Shown in pieces: positions 1-12,400 of a stretch of DNA of 64,000 bases. The translations under genes were made by a program, and so were the position numbers. Position 1 is the stretch's first letter. The number at the start of each line of letters is the position of its first letter. Under the pieces are notes generated by a model. It was not told the DNA's origin, did no database searches, and saw only the letters and a program-made list of their open reading frames with translations. Source of the stretch: Stromatinia cepivora (Eukaryota; Ascomycota; Leotiomycetes; Helotiales; Sclerotiniaceae); the NCBI GenBank assembly GCA_014898415.1, contig RCTD01000033.1, positions 1 through 64,000 on the forward strand, read 5' to 3'.

Positions 1-1656
1 TGGAAAAATCAAAGTGAATTAATGTCAATTGGTACTGAAGCAACCGTGCATTAACCCGCCTCGTCGAGAGTCTCGCTTAAAGTACATGTCACTGCTACAA
101 ACAGACAGAAGCTTCCTCTAGAAGTCTTGCCAGTGCGTAATTTTGTCCTCCTCAAAGTCTCTAATAAGATGGCCATGCGCTATGGACGAGCCGCACGAGC
201 AGTTTAGGAGCTCATCTTAAGCCGTCGGGCTTCAAAGCTTTTCCTGCTTATCTGCCATAATGTTCAGACCCCAAAAGCAAAGGACTAACCAGAGAAAAAT
301 ATCATCCCATTGTACCTAAGTCGAGACGTTAATCTTTGTCGAAGTGAGATCAAAACCAGTAGGTGTTCATGATAACATTAATCACATTAGATGAGAACAT
401 TCAGAGCAAACAAAAAAATACAATGGGACTGGGGCAAGGCGGAGAACTCTTTGGCTTAATGATACCACGCACCGCGCAACTTTGGCGATTTACGCAATAA
501 TGCCATTCGGCTCTCCACGGAAAGTTATAGAGTACAGCATATTGGATCATCTGCGAGTAGTGGTGGTATTAGTGGTGGTGGTATTAGTTGTCTGCAGTTG
601 CATTTGTGGGGGAGAATTGTAAAAGGTATGTGTTATGAATAAATAAGTATCAGACTTTGAAGTTTTTGAACAATGAGGAAGAGTTAAGGGTTTTGATATC
701 TATAAGTGAATCATGAGAACGACCGAGTGGGTCCATCGAGGGGTAAATAAGTGCATGATACAATATTGTAACATTAAAGGTGGTGTAATGCGATTCACCA
801 ATACTAGTGCAATCACATGGCTATTTTCCACCTCATTCCACAACTAGGGGACGAGGAAGTCTATCCCTGCTCATTCATTCACTATAAAATGGGGATTTAC
901 TATTCCCCATGTTATTTAAACTGCAGTCTCTTCAAGACATAACAGAAACCAGTAAACACCAAAACAAATGCGACCACTGCACTTCAAGGGAGTGACACTC
1001 AGAAGGCACTTCAATATACTTCAATATTTTAAAGTATAATAACGCCAATTGTCTAAACGATTGAAAAGGGGCCAATCAATACAAGGGGAAAAAACTACGT
1101 GAACTCTCAGGATAAAAGACAACAACTGTGACTGCCACTTTTCAGATATTAGAGGAGAGTAATGAGATGAGATAAGATAGAATGACAATAAACAAACCAA
1201 ACAGCAAACCCCTTCTCATCCAAGTTTGGGGACACATCATCTCATAATTATAGTCCCGTCCTAACTCCAAATCTCTTACTCTTCCCTTCTCTCGCCACCC
1301 TCGAAAAAATCAACTCTCCTCCAACACAACGCACCCTATGGTCAATTCAGACTGGACTCATTAAGAACTCTAACAAATCGCAATCTTTGGATGTTAATCA
1401 GCGGCCCTAGTTACCGGAATGTGAAGTTCCAGCACCATCTGGATTTGATTCATTCGGATTTGGTGAAGGGTTCGTTCGTGTTTATATACCAGCCAGGCAG
1501 TAAGCGATCTGAGAAAGTAGGTGATTTGATTACTTGATGATGATGTATTGGGTATAAATTGAGTGAGTGTCTGACGCATAAACCTGCAAACCCCCCACCA
1601 ATAAAGCTCAGAACAAACTCCATAAAAGTCATCCTATTGCATTCTAATTTATCAAT
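1..1656. other. Left-hand region without a recognised gene
   Basis: I see no convincing coding region here. Open frames are short, overlap on opposite strands and show no recognisable motif. Near 550-600 there is a GGTGGTATTAGT-like simple repeat. The right part is the downstream flank of the LITAF-domain gene, whose stop codon lies at 1657-1659. Confidence 0.6.
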
Positions 1657-2705
1657 TTACTTCTGTCCAACACCCCCAACACCACCAGAACTACCAGAAG
1701 CAGCAGCCGCACTAGCAGCAACAGGAACCTCCGTCTTTCCACTTCTTTTCCACTACCAACCGGAAAATATTGTGTTAGCTTGCATTCATCATATTGCACT
1801 CATCCATCCATTTCAAATCCTACAAAGACTCCCACCTTCTCCCCGTCCACCAAAAAAAAAAGAACTCACAATAGCAACCACCAACCCACAATTTCCACAC
1901 TTATGATGAACATCTTTAAAACTAGTCATAAGGTACGGAACGCAAGGAAGACAAAAACAGAGACAGCAGATGAGTGCCGAGATACTATAGATTTGCGTTA
2001 GTCTTATACTCATCACCATCACCATCGCCACCTCCCCCTTTCCTCTCTCCCTCTTCCTCCTTTCCCCCCTCCCTCCACCACTCCATCACAAACACCTCTT
2101 CAAAAAAGATAGAGAAAAAGAAAAGAAAAAACCCACTCAGTAGTCCCCCCACTAACCCACTCCACCTGCGTATATTCCACCACGCCACACCTGGGACAAC
2201 GCACCAATCTCGATTCTTTCTGAAGTGTAGTCAGAGGAGCTGGATGTTGATTTTCATATTTATTTCCTGGTATATTTGGATTATTCTGAGTTTGATTTTG
2301 ATTCTGATTGTGCCATTGCGACTCAGGATGAATTTGAAACTGAGGAGGTGTATGGTTTTGCGGATGTGATTTTTCGTTCGTATTGTGATCGGGATTGGGA
2401 TTGGGATTGTAGGACGGAGGTTGAACATCAGGATAAATCTCTAGATTTGAATTTGTATGGTGAGCAGGATCGGGATTGGGATTGGAATTGGAGTCAGGTA
2501 ATGGGGTATTGTAATGCGCGGTATGAGTTGAAGGTCGTCTTTCTTTATGAGGAGCAGCGCTAGGATCAGGCGATGGAGTATTATAATGCGCGGTATGAGT
2601 CGAAGGACGTCTTTCTTCATGATTCTTACTCATCCCCGTCGCAGTATCAATACTATTATCATCCGCTGGAACATTATATTGCGCTGTATGTGTGACTGGA
2701 TCCAT
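1657..2705 (-). CDS. LITAF-domain membrane-associated zinc protein
   Basis: Three exons: 2705-2137, 1984-1870 and 1752-1657, giving 259 residues. Introns (152 and 117 bp) run from GTGGGT to ATAG and from GTGAGT to GTAG, and phases agree. The C-terminal third is a LITAF domain: a first CxxC (C170, C173), a Cys-rich hydrophobic stretch at about 191-208 ending in CVPYLM, then KDVHHKCGNC with the second CxxC (C219, C222) and a WKRSGKTEV tail. In this family the two CxxC pairs form one zinc site and the hydrophobic stretch dips into the cytosolic face of endosomal or plasma membranes. The N-terminal half is disordered, Asn/Pro-rich, has a PPSY motif (96-99) of the kind bound by WW-domain ubiquitin ligases, and repeats an HTAHYN motif three times. 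The first in-frame Met is at 2705; a GTG two codons upstream is not used. The domain assignment is firm; the cellular role is inferred from the family. Confidence 0.85.
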
Positions 2706-4290
2706 TTTCACGATCGTATATAATTTATTTAGTGGGTGTATTTCAAAGATATGTAAGGATGGAGATGTATAAATCGTGAATGGGAGATAGATGTTAGGTA
2801 TATATATGTATATTTAATATAAAGGAGGATAAGATAGAACAATATAAAAAACGTCAAACGTTCAATTCCCAATAATATTTCTTTCATGTACATACATATA
2901 TAAATGAAAGAATTCCACCCCGCTTCACCTCATCCTTCAGCGCTGTACAGCCTTACGCCAAGAAAAACCACACATCATACTCGAATAACATGCCACCCCA
3001 AGACAGGTATTTCTCTAGGCATACACAAACTTAGTAGTCGAGTACGAGCCGCTAAACATCTCGTGATAGGCAAGGCAGTGCTTGACCATCAACTCTTGGA
3101 GCTTAAGTAGCTATTTATTGGAGTAGTTAAGTAGATCTTTAAATCTATAAAGGAATGACCAATGATAGAAGTCTTGGAAGCTCCTTGGAATCTTCTTGGA
3201 TTCTTGGCTTGACGTACTGACCGACGCTCGTAGGGATTAGCGCAATAGCAAGAAAAACAAAATGCGACGAAAGGGATATGACAACAGAGAGGGACGGGAG
3301 GGAATACCTATAGCGAGGGGAAGGAACATAATATAAGTTTATAGAATAGGCATGGAGTATATAAAACATAGTTTTAATAAATGCGATTGGATATATTGGA
3401 ATCGTGACTTGAGTAATTGTAGAAAGCATTATAAAGTCTTATTGATGAGGTTTTTTCATCTAGTGCTTTATGAGTGGTTGGATTGGGGGCTGGGGGGCGT
3501 AATGCATCAAGGTATATATATATAAGATATAAAGTACAACATCAATTTCAAAAATAAATTTAATCGCACTTAATGAAGTTATAATACAGAACAACTATAG
3601 AATTTACCCGTCGATCAAATCTTCACATAAATGAGATGATGATGTCCAACTCCGATGCCCAACATTGTGATTTAGAATTATAAGACGCTTCCTTACTTGG
3701 TATGTATCTGTAGCTCATGATTGCGAGTACACATATTCATGTGTGTATGTAGGTATAGGTATAGATATAGATATGCACTTGCACATTCGCATTACATCTT
3801 AAACAATAAACATTCCTAAAAACTATACGGCATTTATATTTATAATTACTTAAAATATAGTATACACAGATGACGAACGAGAAACAACCCGTCTTCCCCC
3901 TTTCTAACTCCCATCCCATTTTCCCTTCGTCTTTCCAGATTTCTATCACTTAATTCTTTTGAAATATGTAGGATACGGTATCCCGTTTTTCAGATATTCA
4001 TTTCCTCAATTATGTCTCCTTGAGATTAAGATAAGATTCAATTCAAATAAAACATTCACTTTCTCTAGCGCATGAGATACAGTGAAAACTTTTCGCTGGC
4101 CATGAACAAGCGACGAATACAAAACTCCATGTAAATGCTTGCATAAAAACTCCCCTTTACTATTCGCTTCTGTATATGACGCCGCTGTACCAGATTATTT
4201 TTCGACTTCGATTTGAGTTAGAGATTGGACCTCGCTGACAAATTGGTGAATCTTGTCAACTTTTGCCCTACGCATGCATGCATTCATTCA
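2706..4290. other. Intergenic region between divergent-flank genes, no gene seen
   Basis: About 1.6 kb. It holds the upstream region of the LITAF-domain gene and the downstream flank of the zinc-knuckle gene. Short frames near 2904-3110, 3145-3429 and 3737-3949 have no motifs and compositions of non-coding DNA. A short GTATAG/TATAGATATAG simple repeat lies near 3750-3775. Confidence 0.6.
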
Positions 4291-6199
4291 TCAGGCTCCA
4301 ATTCTCACATATCCCTGCACGTGGGTTTGATTCTCAATACCCTCCATTACGTTTCCTCTTGAATTACCACCAGCATTAACACCCTGCATATTAATTCCTC
4401 CATTTGCCAATCGGAAATTTGTTGTGTTGGACATTGGTGCTTCAGGTGCTCGTTGAACAGCAGCATTAACATCTGTCATATCGACGAATGTATCATCTTC
4501 TTCCATATCAGCATCCCCATCTGCATCTTGATCACTTCCAATATCCTGCGCATCCTCTTGTAATGGTTGACTTGTTATTGTCGAATTAAGTTGTGGTGGA
4601 TTCGGGGGAGGCAATCCTTCGTTGATATTACTCTCAAGTGGCTTTTGTGCAGCCATGCCAGCAGACCCGGAATGTCCAGATCCACCTCGAGCTTGCTTAA
4701 CAACACCTTTCCAGCGACCAATTGCTCGTTCCACTGCCGTATCGAGATGTACACTTCGATCCATGAGTTGAAAACCAACAGCTTTATAGGTCGTTTCCAT
4801 TTTCCCCATTTCGGCCATAAGGCGTGAATCAACAGGTATGGGTGAAGGTGGTTGTATCCTGAACTCTCTGGGTTGTTGTAACCGACTTAATTCTTCAACT
4901 TGTAACTTTGAGTGGGCAGTTTCCTGTTGTAAAAGTTCCTTTTCCTTCTTCAACTTGGATATTTCTTCAGACTTCCGACCAATATTACGAGCTAATTCGA
5001 GAGTCCAAAGTTCAGTCCTTGTATTTGGTGGTAATGAGTTCCAGTGTCCAAACATTGAATGTAAGTGCTCGGAAATCCTAGCCTCCATGCTTTGAGCATC
5101 TGCTTCCGCTTGTTGATGTAGTGCAGCAAGGTTCTCGAGACCATTGAAATTCTCTTGTGGAGGATATGATAGATCATCTTGTGGGGCTGTCGTAGCGATG
5201 GATATTGAGATGCGGTAGCGGTGAAACTCTGAGGAGAAGTGCTTCCGTAATGCTTGGTATTGTAATTCATCTGGTGGAAGGATAGACCATGATGAAGAGT
5301 TCGGGATAGGAGTGGACGCGTAAAGGGTCGGCGGCGGTGGCAGACAATGGAGGGTAAGAGCAGGGAAATCCAAGCTAAAAGGGTCGTAATCAAAAATGTT
5401 GGGTCCTTCGATTCGTTGTCTGTAAAATGCTAAGTTAGATCTTGATCCAGATTTTGTGGTTGGCGGTGACTTACTTGGCCGCTCGAAAACCCCCTAAAAG
5501 TTCCCTTAAGGCTAATTCTGCCGCTTTTGCATTGTCCAGAGCTTCCATCATCTTTTGTTTCTGTTCAAATGTCGTTTTCGCAAGCATTTGTTTGCTGACA
5601 GACCTATTCCTGCCATCTAATCTTCTAGTCCCATCTCTGGACTCATCTCCATCCCAACTTCGAGCAGGTTCGCCGTTTCGTGCTTGAGGTATGTGATTCA
5701 TGACCCCCGTTGACTCCCACGTACCGCCATTTACAACAAAGTTAGGTCTTCGATTGCCCATCTGGCCTGCTATCCCCCTTGACATACACATCATATTCAG
5801 AGCCGCGCCATCATCTCTTCTTAAGCTTGGAGAGTCACTCCCTGTCATATCTGAATCATTATTAGGACTTCTCCTTTCCGACCCCCCAGGTGTCCCTGCA
5901 GGTGTCGAATCTTCCCTTCTAGATGTAGAATTACGTGGCTGCCGCCTTGTAATACCTCCACGAAGCTTCCTTATCTCATCCACACTATGTATACCATCTG
6001 CCGCTTTGGGATTCTTCTCCTTTATGTAAAGATCGAGATGGCGACCAAGTGAGGATGAAGTGAATGCTTGATGACAGAACGGACAATTCTTATCTTTTGG
6101 TGCAGAATTCTTGCCTCCATTTACTGAAAGGTCAGCACTGGAATTAGGGGTACCCATTTGTTCGGCCATCTCAACAGTCGTTGCGCGCTGTACTTGCAT
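4291..6199 (-). CDS. Conserved zinc-knuckle and coiled-coil protein of unknown function
   Basis: Two exons, 6199-5475 and 5419-4291, joined across a 55-bp intron (GTAAGT to ACAG, phase 2); 617 residues. The N-terminus has a NCPFCHQAF...LGRHLDLYI segment (C39, C42, H54) that resembles a UBZ4/Rad18-type zinc finger but lacks the final Cys/His ligand, so it is a variant or relic of that fold. Around 385-425 a Lys/Glu-rich stretch (RKSEEISKLKKEKELLQQ) should form a coiled coil. The C-terminal third is acidic (near 535-555) and then Gly/Asn-rich. I recognise it as the kind of protein conserved across filamentous ascomycetes but cannot name it. The Met at 6199 is the first in frame; another lies ten codons in. 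A nuclear or DNA-repair role would be speculation from the zinc motif alone. Confidence 0.8.
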
Positions 6200-7054
6200 A
6201 CAGGAGGAATTCAGTATCGTATTGGTACATGTATATTTTTCTGATTATCCCAAAGGCTTTCTCTTTGTTTTGCTCGACTTAAGTAATTCTTGAATGATAT
6301 GTCCCAAAATAACAAATACTCCCGCGAAGAAAGTAGAAAAACAGAAAAAGAGGTGAAGGTAAAGATTGTAACGGTCAAAGAAGGAGCAGTGGAAATGGAA
6401 TCTAAGGGGTTTGCAGCTCTGAATTTGTTCCTTCTTGGGGATTAGAGAATATTTCGCTAACAGGGATTATTCGACGACCCATTCCGGATCCCGATAGTTT
6501 AATTCTTTGGTGGTCCGCTCCGCAAAAGGGATCAATGGAGAAATAATAAGTATATAGGAAAAGGGAATGTAGATATAAAGAGAATGGAAGGAAAGAAAGT
6601 TGAGATATTGATATAATACTTAGAATATACGGTATTGGTTTCAAAATAAGATCAATACAACGCCATATTACCATTTGATGCCGATGCTGGGATTAATCTC
6701 TGGAATAATCTCAAGAGATCTATTATCCAATAGATGGGTGAATATTCATGGTAATTGGGTATCTAAATGTATGATTTGATTGGCTACATTTACCCATTTA
6801 GTTTCGTTGGAAGCACGGCATCAACATTGAATGATGAGGAAAACATTTCAACAACAATAGAATTTGTATTGTTGACTATATACTCATATGAGAACATCAA
6901 TCATAACAATTCCTTTAAAACGCCAAAAATGAATGCCACTCTTGCCCACCCACCGATGATGCTCATGAAAATCGTGAGATATGGATATCTAAAGAGTCTT
7001 TGGTAAACCGAGAATATCCCACCAACAGAAATGCCAGGAGACCCAACGGAGAAA
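6200..7054. other. Intergenic region, no gene seen
   Basis: About 850 bp between two minus-strand genes: the upstream region of the zinc-knuckle gene (start 6199) and the downstream flank of the Rei1-type gene (stop at 7055-7057). Frames at 6402-6674 and 6767-7006 carry no motifs. Confidence 0.6.
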
Positions 7055-8758
7055 TCATTGCAACAATGGATCCTGTATGGTGTTGTTAGTGGAGTCATTT
7101 TTACAAAGTTTGGTTGATGACAACTTACTCTGAAGTGTTTTTGTGAGTTGTTCTGCTTGTTGTTTCTCCATTCAAATTTACGTCGCTCATTGGTCTCCAC
7201 CTTTCTGGACCTTTTCTCCGCTGCCTGGACTTCTTTTCTCTTCTCAGCGGTGACACCAGCCATGCCGAGGCCTCCGTTTGCACGACTCATAAGAGCTCTT
7301 CCACGTTCTCTCTCATTGCGACGAACGACACGTTCATCTTGCTCTACTTCAGAATCGGAATTTTCAGCAGCCTCAATTGCACGTCGTTGTCTCTCCTCTG
7401 GTGATGGATGATTGACCAAATTTTGACGGTAATATTTTTGTAATGATCGATGTCCAGCGGTACGACCAGAAGGTAAGTGAAGCTCATAATCAGAGTAAAA
7501 TGCAGCATGATTGTGTTTATGAGCATGTGAGTGCCATCCGTCCTTGTTGTGATGTGATCGAGGATCTGTATGGGAATGATGAGGATGTTGATGAAGTTTC
7601 TCATACTGGTGAGTTCTCTCGTCAAGTGGTACTGCGGTAAGATCTGCGGAATCCAAGGAAGATTCAGAGCTATCGGTTTCCCATCCATCACCGTTTTCCA
7701 TTTCTTCGTCTCCTTCAGCATCAATTGTAGTTGGGCGTTTAGTTCCAAGTTTAACGCCTCCACTCTTTTGCTTTCCTGGTAATGCATCTTCTGAATCCGA
7801 TTCATCCTCATCATCAGAGTATGTGCTTCTAAAGTCGTAATAATCGCCAATCTCGATTTGTTCTTCCTCGGTAGCGTAACGGATTCTGCAATGGCGCTTG
7901 TCCCTCATGTGGGTTTGAAGTCCAAAAATTGATTGCTTGAGTTTGCCACAGCCTAAACATTCATGATCTTCATAAATCTTCTCGTGAAGGAAAGCGATTA
8001 AACCTTCAAGATCAACCAGATATTCCTTCTCCGGGATGAACATGCCGTGTATACGTTCCATATGTGCAGCATTAGCAGATGTATCAGCTGAATCCTCGTT
8101 ACAGAACAAGCATCGGCTTGTAGAAATCTCGACGAGGGCATCATCGTCATCCTCCAAAACGTCATGCTCAGTAGGTGTAGTCGCAGAACCTTCAGCATCT
8201 TCGAGGTTGGTCTTCTTGATACCCTTGGAAACTTCTTCGACTTGCGCATCCGTATCTTCATCTGCTGCTCCATTTGTCTTCATAGGTTCTCCCAATGAGA
8301 ATGTTGAGCTCATTACGGAACTTGCATCGTCCATGTGTCCATCACCAGCCATCGCCTTTGCCTTGTGTTTTTGACTACTAAGATGGTTTTGGTAGGCATT
8401 TTCACTGAAATATGTTTTAGTACAGATCGTGCAAGACTTTTCGTACGCGGCCTTCGAAGCTGCGGCTGTGGAAGAAGCTTGTGCCTGCAAGACTTTCTCG
8501 GTGAAAACTTCGGAAGAAATGGGTGGTAAAGATGTAACACGGCGCTTCAAGTTGTACCGACTGTAAAGATTGTCAATATATGAAGCCCAAAAGAAGTAAA
8601 CAAACGTACTGCCAATCACTGCGCATATGTCCTCGCTGTAAATCGCTGTTTCTGAACGCCACTTGACAAGTGTTGCAAGTATAAGGATGGGAAGTATTAG
8701 TATCTGCTTGGCCAGAAAGTCCAGAGGCAGAACTTCTGCTGGCTGTAATAGAAGACAT
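7055..8758 (-). CDS. rei1: Rei1-type cytosolic pre-60S ribosome maturation factor
   Basis: Three exons, 8758-8610, 8560-7129 and 7072-7055; 532 residues. Introns are 49 bp (GTACGT to ACAG, phase 2) and 56 bp (GTAAGT to ACAG, phase 0). The last exon is only 18 nt and encodes DPLLQ and the stop. Four zinc fingers are visible in order: C28/C31/H44/H50 (YTCNTCQVAFRNSDLQRGHM), CTICTKTYFSENAYQNH, CLFCNEDSADTSANAAH and CLGCGKLKQSIFGLQTHMRD. The segment between fingers 1 and 2 (YNLKRRVTSLPPISSEVF) and the C-terminal KFEWRNNKQNNSQKHFRDPL block are hallmarks of Rei1/ZNF622. In yeast Rei1 acts in the cytoplasm to release Arx1/Alb1 from pre-60S particles and probes the exit tunnel with its C-terminus. 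It shares a 653-bp divergent upstream region with the HECT ligase gene, with a telomere-like box about 205 bp upstream. Confidence 0.93.
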
Positions 8759-9411
8759 TTCTACTTTTCAACCGTAAAACAAACCAAAAAATATTTGAGT
8801 TGAAATGTTCGGAGGCAAGAAAAGGTAGATGACTGATAAGGCATAGAATAATTTCCACCCCGCTTGTCTAATTTTCGGGTTCCCGGCAAAAGCCCTGGGC
8901 AGTACTCAGGTACTTTATCTGTAAAAAAATTGTGAGTCAAATACAAAAGATCCGTTTTAAGTGTAACCCTAACCTTGAGTTGTTTTTAGTCACAACAGGA
9001 AGTCCTGCTGTAAATGTGTGTAATAGTAGATGAAAAGAAAGAGTTCGGATTTTTTTATGAAATCTCGTACTTACCACGAAATAATGAGAAAGTTTGGTGG
9101 GGTTATCCTTTATCTTTTCTTTCCTCAGTAGGTAAAAATTGAATGCGATAAAATTGGGTAGTGATTCCTGATATGAGTGATAGTGCGTCATATCTGCGCT
9201 AAATGAGTTTAATAAAGCTCTTGTCGCCTTTACTTTCCTACCGCTTCATTACTAAGGGACCACTGGTACTGCGCAACAACAGTTACAATACAATAATACA
9301 ATAATACGAGTAAAACAAAATATTCATATTATTTGTATTCCTGTTTGTTTCAACAGTGATACTCTGCAGGTTCTTCCAGCATAAACACTCTTTTATTTCT
9401 TCCCAAATGTC
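8759..9411. promoter_or_regulatory. Divergent intergenic promoter region rei1 / hul4
   Basis: 653 bp separate the start codons of the minus-strand Rei1-type gene (8758) and the plus-strand HECT ligase gene (9412). No coding sequence is apparent. The only motif I would single out is the AACCCTAACC box at 8965-8974. Confidence 0.6.
8965..8974 (+). promoter_or_regulatory. Telo-box-like AACCCTAACC upstream of rei1
   Basis: AACCCTAACC matches the TTAGGG-type box bound by Tbf1/TRF-like Myb factors and often found upstream of ribosomal-protein and ribosome-biogenesis genes in fungi. It sits about 205 bp upstream of the rei1 start codon, which fits that regulon. The match is seen directly; function is inferred. 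Confidence 0.4.
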
Positions 9412-12400
9412 ATGACTCGAGATACACCAAGAATTCAGGAAGAACGAAGCTTCAGCGGCGAAGATGATATTCTCAAAGCCTTGTGGGCTGCTGCTCCTTT
9501 CCCATACCTCCCTCAAGATGCGCCGGACGAGTTGAAGCAACTCACCATAGATGTCGAAGATCCAAAACAATTATATGTCATCCATAAAGCAAGCAGACGG
9601 CATCATTTTCAGTTAATGGTAGAAAGGTATGTTTGTTTACTACTTTGTCGCAAATGAAATCGAGGCTAATATATTCTGGAGATACATTCGCCAACTTCGA
9701 TATGGTTGCGATTCCACTATCTGTCATACCCCAACTTGTTTTACTTGTCGCAAACGTCTTTCCCTTACAGCAGGTCGTCCAATCAGACCATATAACTCGA
9801 CGAGCGCAAGAATTCTAGCTGTTCACTTGGCTAGCCAGGACAATCCCGAACGGGGTCTCTGTCGCAATCCTCTGGCAGATTCGCCAATCCAGCTCAACAA
9901 GCATGTCAGAGTTACTGCACGAAGGAGCATATCTGGACCCAAGAAAATACAAGTCAGTGGAGGGGAAACTCCGAAAAGAAACACGTCCAGTACAGATAAT
10001 GAGAGGCCCAGATCGGATCCATTACGAGCTAACTCAACTGCAACAACCTCTGGTACTAGGAGTTCTAGAAATAATGAAGACGGTTCCGCTGAGAGTAGGA
10101 AATCAAGAACCACCATCCTGGAGGAATATACCACAACAGATCATAAATCTTTCATTCAAAATGTGTTTGGCACGGTAGCTTTCAAAATGGTGGAATGGTT
10201 GACACCAAGAAATCTGGAAGCACTTGCAAATCCGAACGACACTGTCTCAGATTCAAATGTGCGTTCCTCACCATTGGCTCAATCAACACCAAGTGATGGC
10301 GCGAACACACCGGCACAGAAACTGGAAGGTTCAAGTGAGGTGGAGACAGAGCTGTCAAGCAATAAAAGTTTCTTGCCAAAATCTTCTGAAATTTCAGACC
10401 GTAGAGATAGAAACGAAGAGTCTACTGGTACCGACGCTATAGATATAAGTTCACGGAGGGAGATGAGCTCAAAGTCGTCACCTACTATACCTACCGAAAC
10501 CAAGCCTGGCATTCAATCGAGTCCAAAGGTACTGCACAATGAACCTGCACATGTTGCAGGTTCGAGACCTCGAAGGAGGACAGACTCTTATGATGCCCAT
10601 ATTTCTAAAGGAATTTTGAACCTTTCAACTTCACCAAGGACGACTGACACTGATACTAGTCCCCCTCTGTCTCACCAATATATCCACTTGAAGCCTAAAC
10701 CGACTCGGCATACTATGATAACCAAACCTGTTCTCCATCTGCCTGAAAAGGACACTTCCTCGCCCATAACCCCCCTGATTAGTGCCACGGTTAAGCCTTC
10801 TATGCCGGCAGAACCTGAATCGAACCTCGAATCCGATTCAGAGGATAACGCAGCCAAAAACAGCTCAGTTGAATTTCAAAAACTTGAGCCACGTTTGTCC
10901 GATGAAAAACTACCACAATCTCTCTCATCACTACCCATTGAGGTGGTTAATCTGATATGTGACATTCTGGAAAATGATAACACTTTCGAGAAGCACCAAC
11001 TACATCCTGATCAGACAGACGATGATCTGAAGAGACATCAAGTACACAAGATCCCTTTACATCGAAATAGAAACTCGTCAAGTGGCTATCCAAAATCAAT
11101 GAAAAACAAATGGAGTCGATTCATTGATCAGAGTTTGTACTCTGTTCTAAGTAGCCCCGATTCTTTGATAAAGTCTTTCACTGGCCAAGATGGACAGACA
11201 TTTGACACGCAGACTATTTGGTACTGCATGTTACGTATGACTCGAGTTGCACCATCTATTGTATTTGACAGCCTATGGATTGCCGCTGGCACACTTTTCA
11301 AACCTCCAAAGCAATTGGAATGGGCCAAGCAGTCTCATAGTGATAGCTCAGGCTCAGATCAATCATTATCAAAAGCTGATGCCGCTCAAATAATAAGCAT
11401 CTGCTTTCATGCACTCGTAGCTGCGGCACCCTTGTTGAAGGATCCTAGACAGCTAGCAAATATGTCTCGTATAAGATCATATGGAATTGCGTTGCCTGGA
11501 AGGGAATCATCCACATCAGAATCAGCCAGATTATGTCTTCAATATGATGATGCATTTACAGATGAATTGGCATTGAGATTAGCTCGTCGAGTCTTCTCTG
11601 CTGTTTCCACAAGACGCAGGTTTTCCCAGTTAATCCAGCTCCAACAAGATATTAAAGGCGATGAGAACGATCAAGATGGTATCTTGGAGATTATTCTTGA
11701 TAGTCTCAAATACCTCGATCTTGATACACCACCTCTGCTCAACTTTACTGATGTAGAACGAGATTTGCATGAGAAGAGAATTCCTACTTTGATACTCGAT
11801 TGGGCACGAACAGTAATGCTACAAGATTGGGACGGCAAAGCAGAAGTTCCTTCCGATGGGTCATTTGGGGGTGCTTTAGAAACCATTGCAGCGATATGTA
11901 TGTACAATCCCTTCGATATATGTTCGGTTTTGAGCTAACAGAGAAACAGACAGGAATAGAAAATCGCTTTTATTAGGAGACATACATTTTCGAACGGAAT
12001 ATTTTTCGGATCGGCTAGATAGTATTGCTATGCCGCTCGAGTGGTTGTCTTTCCAGGCAAATAAACGTACCGTACATTTACTCGATTATCCATATTTATT
12101 CAACCCATCAACGCTGGTCAATTATTTTCGAGCCATCAATTACTCACGAATGAATCAATCGCATGAAGAAGCAAAATCCATGAATAACCTTGTTCGCACG
12201 CACGAAGGGCTAATTCCCAATGAAGACCACCGACGTAAACTTCGGGAACGCCTTCACACAGCCACATCAAGATTCTTGGTCATTGTAGTCAGCCGAGAAA
12301 ATCTATTGTCAGACGCTTTCAATGTGCTCTGGCGAAGAGAAGAACGTGAGTTGATGCGACCATTAAAGGTATCATTGGGTGGAGAAATAGGAGAGGAAGG

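Noticed and set aside
1559..2031. Plus-strand frames of 115 and 73 residues
   Set aside because: Antisense shadows of exons 2 and 3 of the LITAF-domain gene.
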